From positions 1 to 64,000 of the forward strand of contig NZ_JADFUA010000012.1 in NCBI RefSeq assembly GCF_015223195.1: a stretch of DNA of 64,000 nucleotides. The letters run 5' to 3'. Both the position numbers and the translations under genes were made by a program. Of this stretch, positions 38,133-47,365 are shown in pieces (the first letter of the stretch is position 1; each line of letters starts with the position of its first letter). A model generated the notes under the pieces. It ran no database searches and was not told where the DNA came from. It was given only the letters and a program-made list of their open reading frames with translations. The stretch comes from Chitinilyticum piscinae. Its GTDB lineage: Bacteria; Pseudomonadota; Gammaproteobacteria; Burkholderiales; Chitinibacteraceae.

Positions 38133-40802
38133 ATGTCCGAACAACTGTTTGCCAAAGAAACCCTGCCGGTCAGCCTCGAAGAGGAAATGCGCCGTTCCTA
38201 TCTCGATTATGCGATGAGTGTGATCGTAGGGCGTGCATTGCCCGATGTCCGTGATGGCCTCAAGCCCGTTCATCGCCGCATTCTGTTTGCGATGCATGAA
38301 AGCAACAATGTCTGGAATCGTCCTTACGTGAAGTGTGCGCGGGTGATCGGTGACGTGCTGGGTAAATATCATCCGCACGGTGATTTCGCAGCCTATGAAG
38401 CGCTGGTGCGCATGGCGCAGGATTTTTCGCTGCGCTACACACTGATTGATGGCCAGGGTAACTTCGGCTCGATCGATGGGGATAATGCCGCGGCTTACCG
38501 TTACACCGAGTGTCGTCTGGAAAAGGTGACGGGCGAACTTCTCGCCGACATCGACAAGGAAACGGTCGATTTCACGCCGAACTACGACGAGAAAGAGCTC
38601 GAACCAACCGTTCTGCCCACCCGGATTCCGAACCTGCTGATTAACGGCTCGTCGGGTATTGCTGTCGGTATGGCGACCAACATCCCGCCGCACAATGTCG
38701 GCGAGGTGATCAATGGCGCGTTGGCGCTGTTGGGCAATCCTGAGCTCAGTGTCGACGAGCTGATCGATTTCATTCCAGCTCCTGATTTTCCGACCGCCGG
38801 CATCATTTATGGCATTCATGGGGTGCGCGAAGGCTACCGCACCGGTCGTGGCCGTGTCGTCATGCGCGCCCGCACCCACTTCGAAGACTGTGGCAAGAAT
38901 GGTGACCGTCAGGCTATCGTCGTGGACGAGTTGCCATATCAGGTCAACAAGGCGCGTCTGCTGGAGCGGATCGGCGAGCTGGTACGCGACAAGCTGATCG
39001 AGGGCATTTCGGAGATCCGGGACGAATCGGACAAGTCCGGCATGCGCGTGGTGATCGAGCTCAAGCGCAACGAGATGCCCGATGTGGTGCTGAACAACCT
39101 GTTCAAGCAGACCCAGCTTCAGGACAGCTTTGGCATCAATATGGTGGCGCTGGTCGATGGCCAGCCGCGCCTGTTGAATCTCAAGCAGGTGCTGGAGTGT
39201 TTCCTCAAGCATCGGCGTGAAGTGGTGACGCGCCGTACCGTTTTCGAACTGCGCAAAGCGCGCGAACGGGGGCATATTCTCGAGGGGCTCGCCGTTGCGT
39301 TGTCCAACGTCGATGAAATCATCGCGCTGATCAAGGCTGCGGCGACGCCGCCGGAGGCCAAGACCGCGCTGATGGGGCGTGTATGGCGTTCCGAGCTGGT
39401 CGAGGACATGCTTTCGCGCACCGATATCGCCGCTTCGCGTCCGGAAGGCCTCGGCGTTGATTTCGGCCTGTCGGCTGACGGATATCGTCTGTCCGAAGTA
39501 CAGGCGCAGGCAATTCTGGAACTGCGTCTGCAGCGCCTGACGGGTCTCGAGCAGGACAAGATCGTTGGCGAATACAAAGAAATCATGGCGAAGATCATCG
39601 ACCTGCTCGATATCCTTGCCACACCCGCACGCGTGACGCAGATCATTTCCGACGAACTGAACGAAGTAAAACTCAACTATGGCGATGCCCGTCGTTCGGA
39701 AATCGTGCTGCATGGTGACGACATCAGCATTGAAGACCTGATTACGCCGCAGGATATGGTGGTGACGCTGACGCACGGCGGCTACATGAAGGCGACACCG
39801 ACCGACGAATACCGTGCGCAAAAGCGTGGCGGTCGCGGCAAGCAGGCCGCAGCCACCAAGGACGATGATTTCATCGATCAGCTCTTCGTTGCCAATACCC
39901 ACGATTACATCCTGTGCTTCTCCAGTCGTGGTCGTGTCTACTGGCTCAAGGTGTATGCGCTGCCGCAGGGCGGGCGCTCCAGCCGTGGCAAGCCGATCAA
40001 CAATCTGCTGCCGCTCGAAGACGGGGAGAAGATCAGCGCCATCCTGCCGGTGAAGGCCTTTACCGATCATGATGCGCCGGATCTCGAGGACGATGCCGAG
40101 TTCGACGAAAAGGCCAATGGCCCGTTCATCTTCATGTGTACTGCCAACGGCACCGTGAAGAAGACGCCACTGAAGGCCTTCTCGCGCCCGCGTACCGCAG
40201 GCATCATCGCGGTGAAGCTGGAGGAGGGCGATCGCCTGGTCAGTGTGGCGATCACCTCCGGTCACGACCAGATCATGCTGTTCTCGGATGCCGGCAAATC
40301 GGTTCGTTTCAACGAGCATCCGGATGAAGGCGGTGTACGCCCGATGGGGCGGACGGCCGGCGGCGTGCGCGGCATGAAGCTTGAAGACGGCCAACAGGTC
40401 ATTGCGCTGCTGGTGTCCACGTCGGATACGCAGATGGTGCTGACTGCCAGCAATGGCGGCTACGGCAAGCGCACCACGGTAGCGGATTTCCGCCTGACCA
40501 GCCGCGGCACGCAGGGCGTGATTGCGATGGATCTGACGGAAAAGACCGGCTTCAAGCTGGTGGCGGCAAGTCTGGTGGAAGAAAGCGACGACGTGATGCT
40601 GATTACCACCGGTGGTGTGCTGATTCGCACCAAGGTGGCCGAAATCCGTGAAACCGGTCGCTCTGCGCAGGGTGTGCGCCTGATCAATCTGGACGAGGGC
40701 GAGTTCCTCTCCGGTCTTGAGAAGGTCTGCGAACCGGAGTCCGATGAGGAAGACGGCACCGAGGTCGGTGAGGTCGACGCGGGAGAGGTTGCGGACGAAT
40801 AA
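38133..40802 (+). CDS. gyrA: DNA gyrase subunit A
   Basis: Breakage-reunion subunit of gyrase. The 889-residue protein has the N-terminal [37 protein letters not shown], the catalytic Tyr124 in AAAYRYTE, and the C-terminal DNA-wrapping domain with a GyrA-box (QKRGGRGK near residue 565), followed by an acidic tail. The quinolone-determining region reads [17 protein letters not shown]: Phe85 stands at the E. coli Ser83 position and Glu89 at Asp87. The GyrA-box and tail exclude ParC. The gene is complete. Confidence 0.97.
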   Translation: MSEQLFAKETLPVSLEEEMRRSYLDYAMSVIVGRALPDVRDGLKPVHRRILFAMHESNNVWNRPYVKCARVIGDVLGKYHPHGDFAAYEALVRMAQDFSLRYTLIDGQGNFGSIDGDNAAAYRYTECRLEKVTGELLADIDKETVDFTPNYDEKELEPTVLPTRIPNLLINGSSGIAVGMATNIPPHNVGEVINGALALLGNPELSVDELIDFIPAPDFPTAGIIYGIHGVREGYRTGRGRVVMRARTHFEDCGKNGDRQAIVVDELPYQVNKARLLERIGELVRDKLIEGISEIRDESDKSGMRVVIELKRNEMPDVVLNNLFKQTQLQDSFGINMVALVDGQPRLLNLKQVLECFLKHRREVVTRRTVFELRKARERGHILEGLAVALSNVDEIIALIKAAATPPEAKTALMGRVWRSELVEDMLSRTDIAASRPEGLGVDFGLSADGYRLSEVQAQAILELRLQRLTGLEQDKIVGEYKEIMAKIIDLLDILATPARVTQIISDELNEVKLNYGDARRSEIVLHGDDISIEDLITPQDMVVTLTHGGYMKATPTDEYRAQKRGGRGKQAAATKDDDFIDQLFVANTHDYILCFSSRGRVYWLKVYALPQGGRSSRGKPINNLLPLEDGEKISAILPVKAFTDHDAPDLEDDAEFDEKANGPFIFMCTANGTVKKTPLKAFSRPRTAGIIAVKLEEGDRLVSVAITSGHDQIMLFSDAGKSVRFNEHPDEGGVRPMGRTAGGVRGMKLEDGQQVIALLVSTSDTQMVLTASNGGYGKRTTVADFRLTSRGTQGVIAMDLTEKTGFKLVAASLVEESDDVMLITTGGVLIRTKVAEIRETGRSAQGVRLINLDEGEFLSGLEKVCEPESDEEDGTEVGEVDAGEVADE

Positions 40803-40830
40803 TCCGTCACCTGTCGCCATACGTGATATG

Positions 40831-40879
40831 GGGTATTGGTCTGAGGCCTAGTTTTTGACTAAGCTGCCAGCCAATACCC
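40831..40879 (+). repeat. Bipartite GGGTAT/ATACCC element, 49 bp (gyrA downstream)
   Basis: The outer arms extend to 9 bp (GGGTATTGG 40831-40839 / CCAATACCC 40871-40879), and the span is exactly 49 bp. It is followed by TTTTCTTTT, so it may double as the gyrA terminator. Unit positions 15-18 are GGCC. Confidence 0.75.
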
Positions 40880-40901
40880 TTTTCTTTTGCCGGAGGCGGC
40901 G

Positions 40902-41363
40902 ATGTGGTTGCCGGTCAGTGATCCCGAATTTTTCGCGCGTGTCTCGCCGTGGTTCATGGCCATGCCGCACAGCCGCACTCTCGGTCTGCAATTGCTGGCC
41001 GCCTCTCGCAGGAAGGTGGTGATGGGTTTGCCGTTTCGCGAGGAGCTGATTGGCAATCCGCTCAAGCGCATCCTGCATGGCGGTGTGGTAACCAGCCTGA
41101 TCGACACCTGCAGTGCGGCTTCGATCTACACCTTGCTGGATGCCGTCGAGGCTGTGGCAACGCTTGATTTGCGTATCGATTATCTTCGTCCGGCCAGTCC
41201 GGATGCCACGCTGTATTGCGAAGCGGAATGCTATCGTCTGACCGACAATATTGCCTTTACCCGGGCGACGGCCTATCAGGATGACCCGGCTCGGCCGATT
41301 GCGCATGGTGTGGCGACCTTCGCGCGCAGTCCGGTGCCGGCAGCGGTGGCGGGGGCGCTATGA
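40902..41363 (+). CDS. PaaI-family hot-dog thioesterase
   Basis: A 153-residue acyl-CoA thioesterase-like protein. The motif PLKRILHGGVVTSLIDTCSAASIYTLL is the HGG helix of the PaaI/YbgC-type fold, followed by TLDLRIDYLRPA. GGAGG lies 5 bases before the ATG at 40902. The next gene starts inside its stop (ATGA overlap) and belongs to the same fold, so the pair may form a heteromer. The substrate is unknown. Confidence 0.85.
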   Translation: MWLPVSDPEFFARVSPWFMAMPHSRTLGLQLLAASRRKVVMGLPFREELIGNPLKRILHGGVVTSLIDTCSAASIYTLLDAVEAVATLDLRIDYLRPASPDATLYCEAECYRLTDNIAFTRATAYQDDPARPIAHGVATFARSPVPAAVAGAL

Positions 41364-41788
41364 GTCCGCACTGGCAGGTGAATTCGATTGCCGAGCTGGA
41401 TCTGCTGCTGCAGACCCGCATTCCCTATGCGGCACTGCTGGGTATCCGGGCGCATGCCGGCGATGACGGTGAGCCGCTGTTCCTATTGCCTTACCAGGAG
41501 GCAAATATCGGCAATGTCCAGTTGCCGGCGTTGCATGGCGGGGTGATCGGCGGTTTTCTGGAAAATTCGGCAGTCATGCATCTGCTGTGGGCCCGCGAAG
41601 CATCCGAGTTGCCCAAGGTGGTCGATTTTTCCATCGACTACCTGCGCTCGGGACGGCCACAGGATACCTGGGCACGCTGCGAGATCGTGCGGCAAGGCAA
41701 GCGCATCGCCAATGTACTGATGAGCGCCTGGCAGGATGACCCCGCGCGACCGATTGCGCAGGCGCGCGCGCATTTTCTGCTCGCCTGA
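41360..41788 (+). CDS. Second PaaI-family thioesterase
   Basis: A 142-residue hot-dog protein with QLPALHGGVIGGFLENSAVMHLLW and KVVDFSIDYLRSGRP. It shares its closing pattern (AWQDDPARPIAQARAHF) with the preceding gene (AYQDDPARPIAHGVATF), so the two are clearly paralogues. The 4-base start/stop overlap suggests coupled translation and perhaps a joint enzyme. Confidence 0.85.
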   Translation: MSPHWQVNSIAELDLLLQTRIPYAALLGIRAHAGDDGEPLFLLPYQEANIGNVQLPALHGGVIGGFLENSAVMHLLWAREASELPKVVDFSIDYLRSGRPQDTWARCEIVRQGKRIANVLMSAWQDDPARPIAQARAHFLLA

Positions 41789-41865
41789 ATACCCCGAAAA
41801 ACGGCACAATACGGGTAAGCCGCAATGCGCCGGCGTCTGTTTTTTCTGCCCGTGGGATGCCCTTG

Positions 41866-42945
41866 ATGACGACATACAATTTCAGCTCCGGCCCTGCCGT
41901 ACTGCCCCGTGACGTGTTGCTGCAAGTGCAGCAGGAGCTCACCGACTGGCACGGTTCCGGCATGTCCGTGATGGAAATGAGCCATCGCGGCCCGGAGTTC
42001 ACCCAGATCATCACCGAGGCCGAAGCCGATTTGCGTGCGGTGCTGGCCATCCCGGCAAATTACAAGGTGCTGTTTCTGCAGGGCGGTGCGCATTTCCAGT
42101 TCGGTATGATTCCGCTCAACCTCACCCAGCCCGGCGACACGGTCGATTACGTGAATACCGGCAGCTGGTCGAAGACTGCGATCAAGGAAGCGCAGCGCTA
42201 CGCGAACGTGAACATCGTCGCCAGCAGCGAAGACCGCAATTTCAGCTACGTCCCCGATGAGGCGGGCTGGCAGCGCTCGGCCAATGCCAAGTATCTGCAC
42301 TACTGCTCGAATGAAACCATCGGCGGCGTCGAATTTCCCTTCATTCCCCAGTCTGATGTGCCCCTGATCTGCGACATGTCCTCGAACATCCTCTCGCAGC
42401 CGCTGGATGTCAGCCGCTATGGCTTGATCTATGCAGGCGCGCAGAAGAACATCGGACCGTCAGGCATGACCATTGCCATCATCCGCGAGGACCTGATCGG
42501 CCACGCGCGTGCCGAGGTCCCGACCATGCTGAACTACAAGACGCACGCCGACGCGAGTTCGCTCTACAACACGCCGCCGAGTTTTGCCATCTATGTCGCC
42601 GGCCTGGTCTTCAAGTGGCTGCAAAAGAACGGTGGCCTGGATGCCATGGCCCGGCACAATGCTACCAAGGCGGCGCTGGTGTACGACGCCATTGACGGCT
42701 CGGGCGGGTTTTACCGTGCGCCGGTCTCCGGTGCCTGCCGCTCGCGCATGAACGTGCCGTTCTGGCTGAAGGATGCGGCACTGGATGCCGAGTTCCTGCA
42801 GGGTGCAGAAGCCGCCGGGCTGGTGCAGCTCAAGGGGCACCGTAGCGTCGGCGGCATGCGCGCCTCGATCTACAACGCGATGCCGCTGGAGGGTGTGCAG
42901 GCACTGGTCGCCTACATGGCCGATTTCGCCCGCCGCCACGGCTAA
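41866..42945 (+). CDS. serC: Phosphoserine aminotransferase
   Basis: PLP enzyme of serine (and pyridoxal phosphate) synthesis. The 359-residue protein opens with TYNFSSGPAVLPRDVL, has the MSHRGPEF helix, the VDYVNTGSWS loop, and the PLP lysine in YAGAQKNIGPSG. The C-terminus GHRSVGGMRASIYNAMPLEGV is typical. The ATG at 41866 matches family starts; another at 41857 adds three residues. It heads serC-pheA-LOG-hisC. Confidence 0.96.
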   Translation: MTTYNFSSGPAVLPRDVLLQVQQELTDWHGSGMSVMEMSHRGPEFTQIITEAEADLRAVLAIPANYKVLFLQGGAHFQFGMIPLNLTQPGDTVDYVNTGSWSKTAIKEAQRYANVNIVASSEDRNFSYVPDEAGWQRSANAKYLHYCSNETIGGVEFPFIPQSDVPLICDMSSNILSQPLDVSRYGLIYAGAQKNIGPSGMTIAIIREDLIGHARAEVPTMLNYKTHADASSLYNTPPSFAIYVAGLVFKWLQKNGGLDAMARHNATKAALVYDAIDGSGGFYRAPVSGACRSRMNVPFWLKDAALDAEFLQGAEAAGLVQLKGHRSVGGMRASIYNAMPLEGVQALVAYMADFARRHG

Positions 42946-42999
42946 GAATCCACTGGTCGCGCCCTGTCGCGGCCTCTTCCGTTTTTACCGGATGCCCTC

Positions 43000-44073
43000 A
43001 TGAGTGACGATTTGCTAAAAGTACACCGCGACGCCATCGATGCGATCGATGCGCAGGTGCTGCAACTGCTAAACCAGCGCGCCAAGCATGCGCACACCAT
43101 CGGTGAAATCAAGGGGGGCGGCATTGTCTACCGCCCGGAGCGCGAAGCGCAGGTGCTCACGCGCATCAAGGAGCTCAACGAAGGCCCGCTGCCCGATGAA
43201 ACCGTCGCGCGACTGTTCCGCGAGATCATGTCAGCCTGCCTGGCGCTGGAGCGGCCGCTGACCATCGCCTTCCTTGGCCCCGAGGGGACGTTCAGCCAGG
43301 CCGCCGCGATCAAGCATTTCGGCCATGCCGCGAGTACATTGGCCTGTGCGTCGATCGATGAAGCCTTCCGCGCTGTCGAAGCCCGCAGCGCCGATTATGT
43401 GGTGGCGCCGGTGGAAAACTCGACCGAAGGTGCGGTCGGTCGCACGCTGGATCTGATGGTGACCAGCCCGCTGAAAATCTGTGGCGAAGTGGTGCTGCGC
43501 ATCCACCATCACCTGCTGCGTTCGGTCGAAGGGCTGGCCGGCATCAAGCGGGTGTATTCGCATGCGCAAAGTCTGGCGCAATGCCACGAATGGCTGAACA
43601 AGAATCTGCCGGCCGATGTCGAGCGCGTGTCGGTGGCCAGCAATGCCGAAGCTGCCCGGTTGGCGAGCCTGGATGCCGAGTGCGCGGCGATTGCCGGTGA
43701 TGCGGCGGCCGAGAAGTTCGGCCTGTTGAAGCTGGCACAGAATATCGAGGACGAGCCGAACAATACCACGCGCTTCCTGGTGCTGGGCTATCAGGAGACC
43801 GTCCCTTCGGGCAAGGACAAGACGTCGCTCGTCATTTCCGCGCCGAATCGCCCCGGCGCGCTGGCCGAGCTGGTCGAGCCGCTGGCGCGCAACGGCGTGT
43901 CGATGAGCAAGTTCGAATCACGCCCCAGCCGCACCGGCCTGTGGGAATACGTGTTCTTCGTCGATGTCGAAGGGCATGCCCACGAAGCCAGGCTGCAGGC
44001 AGCACTGGCCGAGCTGCGCAATACTGCTGCATTCGTGAAGGTGCTGGGCGCCTATCCGCTCGCCGTAATCTGA
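43000..44073 (+). CDS. pheA: Bifunctional chorismate mutase / prephenate dehydratase
   Basis: Phenylalanine branch enzyme. The 357-residue protein has an N-terminal AroQ-type chorismate mutase (about 1-90, VHRDAIDAIDAQVLQLLNQRA), a prephenate dehydratase domain (about 90-270; FLGPEGTFSQAA, PVENSTEGAVG, NNTTRFLVLG) and a C-terminal ACT domain with the Phe-binding GALAELVEPLA and FESRPSR motifs. Regulation by phenylalanine is therefore likely. Spacing from serC is 54 bases. Confidence 0.96.
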   Translation: MSDDLLKVHRDAIDAIDAQVLQLLNQRAKHAHTIGEIKGGGIVYRPEREAQVLTRIKELNEGPLPDETVARLFREIMSACLALERPLTIAFLGPEGTFSQAAAIKHFGHAASTLACASIDEAFRAVEARSADYVVAPVENSTEGAVGRTLDLMVTSPLKICGEVVLRIHHHLLRSVEGLAGIKRVYSHAQSLAQCHEWLNKNLPADVERVSVASNAEAARLASLDAECAAIAGDAAAEKFGLLKLAQNIEDEPNNTTRFLVLGYQETVPSGKDKTSLVISAPNRPGALAELVEPLARNGVSMSKFESRPSRTGLWEYVFFVDVEGHAHEARLQAALAELRNTAAFVKVLGAYPLAVI

Positions 44074-44088
44074 CAGGGAGTTCCGGAC

Positions 44089-44676
44089 ATGAAGAAGGTA
44101 GCTGTTTTCTGCGGGGCCCGTACAGGCAATGACCCGATCTATGCCGAGGCGGCCGCAGCACTGGGGCGCGAGCTTGCTGCACGGGGGCTGACGCTGGTGT
44201 ATGGCGGCGGCAATGTCGGCCTGATGGGTGAGGTTGCCAAAGGAGCTCTGGATGCCGGTGGCGAAGTCATCGGCGTGATTCCGGAATTCATGGCCCTGCG
44301 CGAGCTGGCGTATGCCGCCTGCACCGACCTGATCGTGGTCGATTCGATGCACACGCGCAAGGCCAAGATGGCCGAGCTGGCCGATGCCTTTATCGCCTTG
44401 CCCGGCGGGCTGGGCACCTTCGACGAGCTGTTCGAAATTCTTACCTGGGCGCAGATTGGCCTGCATGGCAAGCCGATTGGTCTATTGAATACCCAGGGCT
44501 ATTACGATGGCTTGCTGGTGTTTCTGAACAAGGTCGCCGCCGATGGCTTCGTGCGTGAGGCTGAACTGGAAGCCGTGCAGGTTTCCGACGACATCGGCGC
44601 ACTGATCGACCTGCTGGCCGCCCGCCCGCAGCACGCCGGCGAATGGCAGTACGATGCCCTGCGTGATCGTAGTTAA
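44089..44676 (+). CDS. LOG-family nucleotide 5'-monophosphate phosphoribohydrolase
   Basis: A 195-residue Rossmann-like protein with the hallmark PGGLGTFDELFE (PGGxGTxxE) and the N-terminal FCGARTGNDPIY. The family hydrolyses N6-modified adenosine or other nucleoside monophosphates to base and ribose 5-phosphate (TIGR00730). It starts 15 bases after pheA and is followed by hisC, an unusual insertion into the aromatic amino acid cluster. Its metabolic partner is not evident. Confidence 0.9.
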   Translation: MKKVAVFCGARTGNDPIYAEAAAALGRELAARGLTLVYGGGNVGLMGEVAKGALDAGGEVIGVIPEFMALRELAYAACTDLIVVDSMHTRKAKMAELADAFIALPGGLGTFDELFEILTWAQIGLHGKPIGLLNTQGYYDGLLVFLNKVAADGFVREAELEAVQVSDDIGALIDLLAARPQHAGEWQYDALRDRS

Positions 44677-44681
44677 ATCTT

Positions 44682-44730
44682 GGGTATGGCTTCGTAGCCA
44701 TTTTCCTTAAAGGTTTGTGGCGATATACCC
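44682..44730 (+). repeat. Bipartite GGGTAT/ATACCC element, 49 bp (hisC upstream)
   Basis: GGGTAT at 44682-44687 and ATACCC at 44725-44730, exact 49-bp span. A small internal hairpin ATGGCT-TCGT-AGCCAT follows the first arm. It lies in the hisC leader, 20 bases before the ATG. Confidence 0.7.
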
Positions 44731-44749
44731 TGTTAATTATGGAAGAACA

Positions 44750-45853
44750 ATGTCTGAACTGACCCACCGCGCCCCCGAATACATCCGCGCCATTGCGCCG
44801 TACCAGCCGGGCAAACCGACTTCCGAACTCGCGCGCGAGCTGAATCTTGACCCCGCCGGTATCGTCAAGCTGGCGTCCAATGAAAACCCGCTGGGCATGA
44901 GCCCCAAGGCGCGTGCAGCGGTTGAAAAGGCGCTGGACGAACTGGCGCTGTACCCGGACGGCAACGGCTTCGAGCTCAAGAGCAAGATCGCCAGCAAGTT
45001 CGGCGTGGGGCTGGACCAGATCGTGCTGGGCAATGGCTCGAATGACGTACTCGAGCTGATTGCCCGCGCCTTTCTGCAGGCGGGCGATAGCTCGGTGTAT
45101 TCGCAATACGCCTTTGCCGTGTACCCGCTGGCCGTGCAGGCCGTTGGCGCAACCGGCATCCAGGTGCGCGCCGTCGATTACGGCCACGATCTGGTCGCCA
45201 TGCGCGAAGCCATCCGCCCGGACACCAAGATCGTCTGGATCGCCAACCCGAACAATCCGACCGGCACGCTGGCACGCCCGGGCGACCTGCTGGAATTCCT
45301 CGAGCTCTGCCCGCCGAATGTGCTGGTCGTACTTGACGAGGCCTATACCGAATACCTGCCTGCCGAGAAGCGCAGCGATTCCATTCTGTGGCTCAAGCAG
45401 TTCCCCAATCTGGTCGTGGTGCGCACCTTTTCCAAGGCCTACGGTCTGGCCGGCCTGCGCGTCGGTTTTGCACTGGCCCGTCCGGAAGTCGCCGACCTCC
45501 TCAACCGCGTGCGCCAGCCCTTCAATGTGAACAGCCTCGCGCTGGCTGCGGCCACCGCTGCGCTGGATGATCTGGACTTCCTGCGTGAAACGGTGGCGGT
45601 GAACAAGGCCGGGATGATGCAACTGGTCGCAGCCTTCCAGCGGCTGGAAGTGCCCTTTATCCAAAGCCACGGCAACTTCATTGCTTTCCACGTCGGCGAT
45701 GCGCAGCTGATGAATCGTTTCATGCTTGAGCGTGGCGTCATCGTGCGCCCGCTGGGTGGCTACAACCTGCCCAATACCCTGCGGGTATCCATCGGTACCG
45801 AAGCTGAAAACGCCCGCTTTATCGCTGTGCTGGAAGAGGCGCTGGCCGGCTAA
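44750..45853 (+). CDS. hisC: Histidinol-phosphate aminotransferase
   Basis: PLP enzyme of histidine synthesis; paralogues in this position may also serve aromatic amino acids. The 367-residue protein has KLASNENPLGMSP, the LGNGSNDVLELIARAF loop, NPNNPTG, and the PLP lysine in TFSKAYGLAGLRVGF. GGAAGAA precedes the ATG at 44750. It lies outside the main his operon, beside pheA and serC, so a role in phenylalanine or tyrosine transamination is possible. Confidence 0.93.
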   Translation: MSELTHRAPEYIRAIAPYQPGKPTSELARELNLDPAGIVKLASNENPLGMSPKARAAVEKALDELALYPDGNGFELKSKIASKFGVGLDQIVLGNGSNDVLELIARAFLQAGDSSVYSQYAFAVYPLAVQAVGATGIQVRAVDYGHDLVAMREAIRPDTKIVWIANPNNPTGTLARPGDLLEFLELCPPNVLVVLDEAYTEYLPAEKRSDSILWLKQFPNLVVVRTFSKAYGLAGLRVGFALARPEVADLLNRVRQPFNVNSLALAAATAALDDLDFLRETVAVNKAGMMQLVAAFQRLEVPFIQSHGNFIAFHVGDAQLMNRFMLERGVIVRPLGGYNLPNTLRVSIGTEAENARFIAVLEEALAG

Positions 45854-45860
45854 GCCCCAA

Positions 45861-45889
45861 GCGGCGGATTTGCCGGTATAATCCGCCGC
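45861..45889 (+). promoter_or_regulatory. Promoter with overlapping inverted repeat upstream of the DUF3460 gene
   Basis: GCGGCGGATT (45861-45870) pairs with AATCCGCCGC (45880-45889). A consensus -10 TATAAT (45877-45882) sits across the loop and right arm. This could be a regulated promoter or a weak terminator of hisC; no T tract follows. Confidence 0.45.
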
Positions 45890-45917
45890 AAAATCAAACG
45901 ATCACTGGAGCGATGCC

Positions 45918-46121
45918 ATGCCGCTGTTTGCCAATACCACTTATGTCTCCGAATACACCGAATTCATGCGCGGTTTCCTGAAGGACAACCCGGATGTCGC
46001 GGCCGGCCAGGTTGAAGGCCGTGCGCTGCTGTGGGACAAGGCGCCGATCGATCTGGACGAGCGCGCGCGCAACAGCGCGTCCAACGTGGCGCAAAAGCCG
46101 TATCCCTACCAGCCGGAATAA
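45918..46121 (+). CDS. DUF3460 family protein
   Basis: A 67-residue acidic protein with the DUF3460 pattern: YVSEYTEFMRGFLKDNP, GRALLWDK, then DLDERARNSA and a C-terminal PYPYQPE. The family is restricted mainly to betaproteobacteria and its role is unknown. It has its own promoter-like sequence and a strong terminator. Confidence 0.88.
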   Translation: MPLFANTTYVSEYTEFMRGFLKDNPDVAAGQVEGRALLWDKAPIDLDERARNSASNVAQKPYPYQPE

Positions 46122-46140
46122 GCGCAAGGGCGACTACGAC

Positions 46141-46165
46141 AAACCAGCCTGCGGGCTGGTTTTTT
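46141..46165 (+). terminator. Terminator of the DUF3460 gene
   Basis: AAACCAGCC / GGCTGGTTT, 9-bp stem with a TGCG loop and a T run. The earP ribosome site follows only a few bases later. Confidence 0.9.
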
Positions 46166-46183
46166 CATGGCAGGAGCGGGGCA

Positions 46184-47308
46184 GTGACTACGGCAGGCAA
46201 CTGGGACATTTTCTGCAAGGTCGTCGACAACTACGGGGACATCGGCGTGTGCTGGCGGCTGGCGCGCCAGCTGGCGGGCGAATACGGCATCTCTGTACGC
46301 TTGTGGGTCGATGACCTCGCCAGCTTTGCGCGGATTGCGCCGCAGCTGGATCCGGCCGCAGCGGAGCAGTTTCTCGATGGCGTGATGGTTTGCCTCTGGG
46401 CGGAGGACTTTACCAAGACGCTCCCTGCGCCGGTGGTGATCGAGGCCTTTGCCTGTGCTCTGCCAGCCGCTTATCGCGCCGCGATGCCGGGGGTAACGCG
46501 CTGCTGGCTCAATCTGGAATACCTGAGTGCCGAGGACTGGGTCGAGGGCTGTCACGGCTTGGGATCGCCACAGGGGCAGGGGCTGAACAAGTATTTCTTC
46601 TTCCCCGGGTTTTCGGCCGGTACGGGTGGCCTGCTGCAGGAGCAGGCTGCGCAGCATGAACGCGAGCGCTGGCATCAGGCCGATTCCCGCAAGCTGCTGG
46701 CGCGTTTTGCCCCGTTTGATGAGCGCGTCAGCCGGAATGTCTCGCTGTTTGCCTATCCCAACCGCGCATTGCCGGCCCTGCTGGATGAACTCGTCGAGGA
46801 TGATAAAACAAGCAGGGTATATGTCCCTGACTCATTGATCACAAGATCCGTGGCGGAATATGTGGGTGGGTATATTGATTGCGGCAGTGTCTGGCAGCGG
46901 GACAACCTGCAGATTGTCACCCTGCCCATGCTCGCGCAGGCGGATTACGACCGGCTGCTGTGGAGTTGCGATGCCAACTTCGTGCGCGGTGAGGATAGTT
47001 TCGTGCGTGCGCAGTGGGCTGGCAAGCCGCTGATCTGGCACATCTACCGGCAGGATGAAAACACGCACCTGGAAAAACTCGCCGCCTGGCAAGCTCGCTA
47101 TCTGGCCGATTGCGCCAGCTACGCCGCCAGCGCCCAGGCCGCCGCACTGGCTGCCTGGAACCGCGAAACGGCGGATCGCGATGTATGGCGTACCTGGTTG
47201 CGTGCCCAGCCGGATCTGGCGCTGCACGCGCGCAGCTGGGCTAAGCAACTGGCACAACACGGAAATCTGGCGGGCAATCTGGTCAGCTTCGTCGGCTGCA
47301 AGGTATAA
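46184..47308 (+). CDS. earP: EF-P arginine rhamnosyltransferase EarP
   Basis: Transfers rhamnose from dTDP-rhamnose to Arg32 of elongation factor P. The 374-residue protein begins WDIFCKVVDNYGDIGVCWRLARQL and has the C-terminal active-site region DANFVRGEDSFVRAQWAGKPLIWHIY with the diphosphate-binding Arg and catalytic acidic residues. The start is GTG at 46184, with CAGGAG 7 bases upstream. It is followed directly by efp. Residues encoded by 46815-46873 use rare codons and match the bipartite repeat. Confidence 0.95.
   Translation: MTTAGNWDIFCKVVDNYGDIGVCWRLARQLAGEYGISVRLWVDDLASFARIAPQLDPAAAEQFLDGVMVCLWAEDFTKTLPAPVVIEAFACALPAAYRAAMPGVTRCWLNLEYLSAEDWVEGCHGLGSPQGQGLNKYFFFPGFSAGTGGLLQEQAAQHERERWHQADSRKLLARFAPFDERVSRNVSLFAYPNRALPALLDELVEDDKTSRVYVPDSLITRSVAEYVGGYIDCGSVWQRDNLQIVTLPMLAQADYDRLLWSCDANFVRGEDSFVRAQWAGKPLIWHIYRQDENTHLEKLAAWQARYLADCASYAASAQAAALAAWNRETADRDVWRTWLRAQPDLALHARSWAKQLAQHGNLAGNLVSFVGCKV
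46815..46873 (+). repeat. Bipartite element, direct form, 53-bp period, inside earP
   Basis: GGGTAT at 46815-46820 and 46868-46873, exactly 53 bp start to start, with ATA at unit positions 44-46 and GACT at 15-18. The overlapping codons include AGG, GTA, CCT, TCA, ACA and AGA, unusual beside the rest of earP. Confidence 0.6.
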
Positions 47309-47309
47309 T
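47304..47309 (+). promoter_or_regulatory. Candidate -10 of efp
   Basis: A perfect TATAAT overlaps the earP stop codon, 57 bases before the efp start. I could not identify a convincing -35. Confidence 0.4.
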
Positions 47310-47365
47310 CGCGCGTTTTTTATCGTCTAATCTGCTTGATTGCAGTAACAGGAAACACAGTAATT

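Noticed and set aside
38124-40820. 898-codon frame antisense to gyrA
   Set aside because: Exactly covers gyrA on the other strand; composition is that of a codon-mirror, with no domain.
44441-45691. 416-codon frame antisense to hisC
   Set aside because: Shadow frame; hisC motifs are unambiguous.
45783-45788. Single GGGTAT sites inside genes (also at 15238, 20626, 38654, 55909, 57549, 58657, 7987) and in spacers (61975, 63642)
   Set aside because: No partner at 49 or 53 bp and no AT at unit position 44, so they look like chance hexamers; they serve as a negative comparison for the bipartite family.
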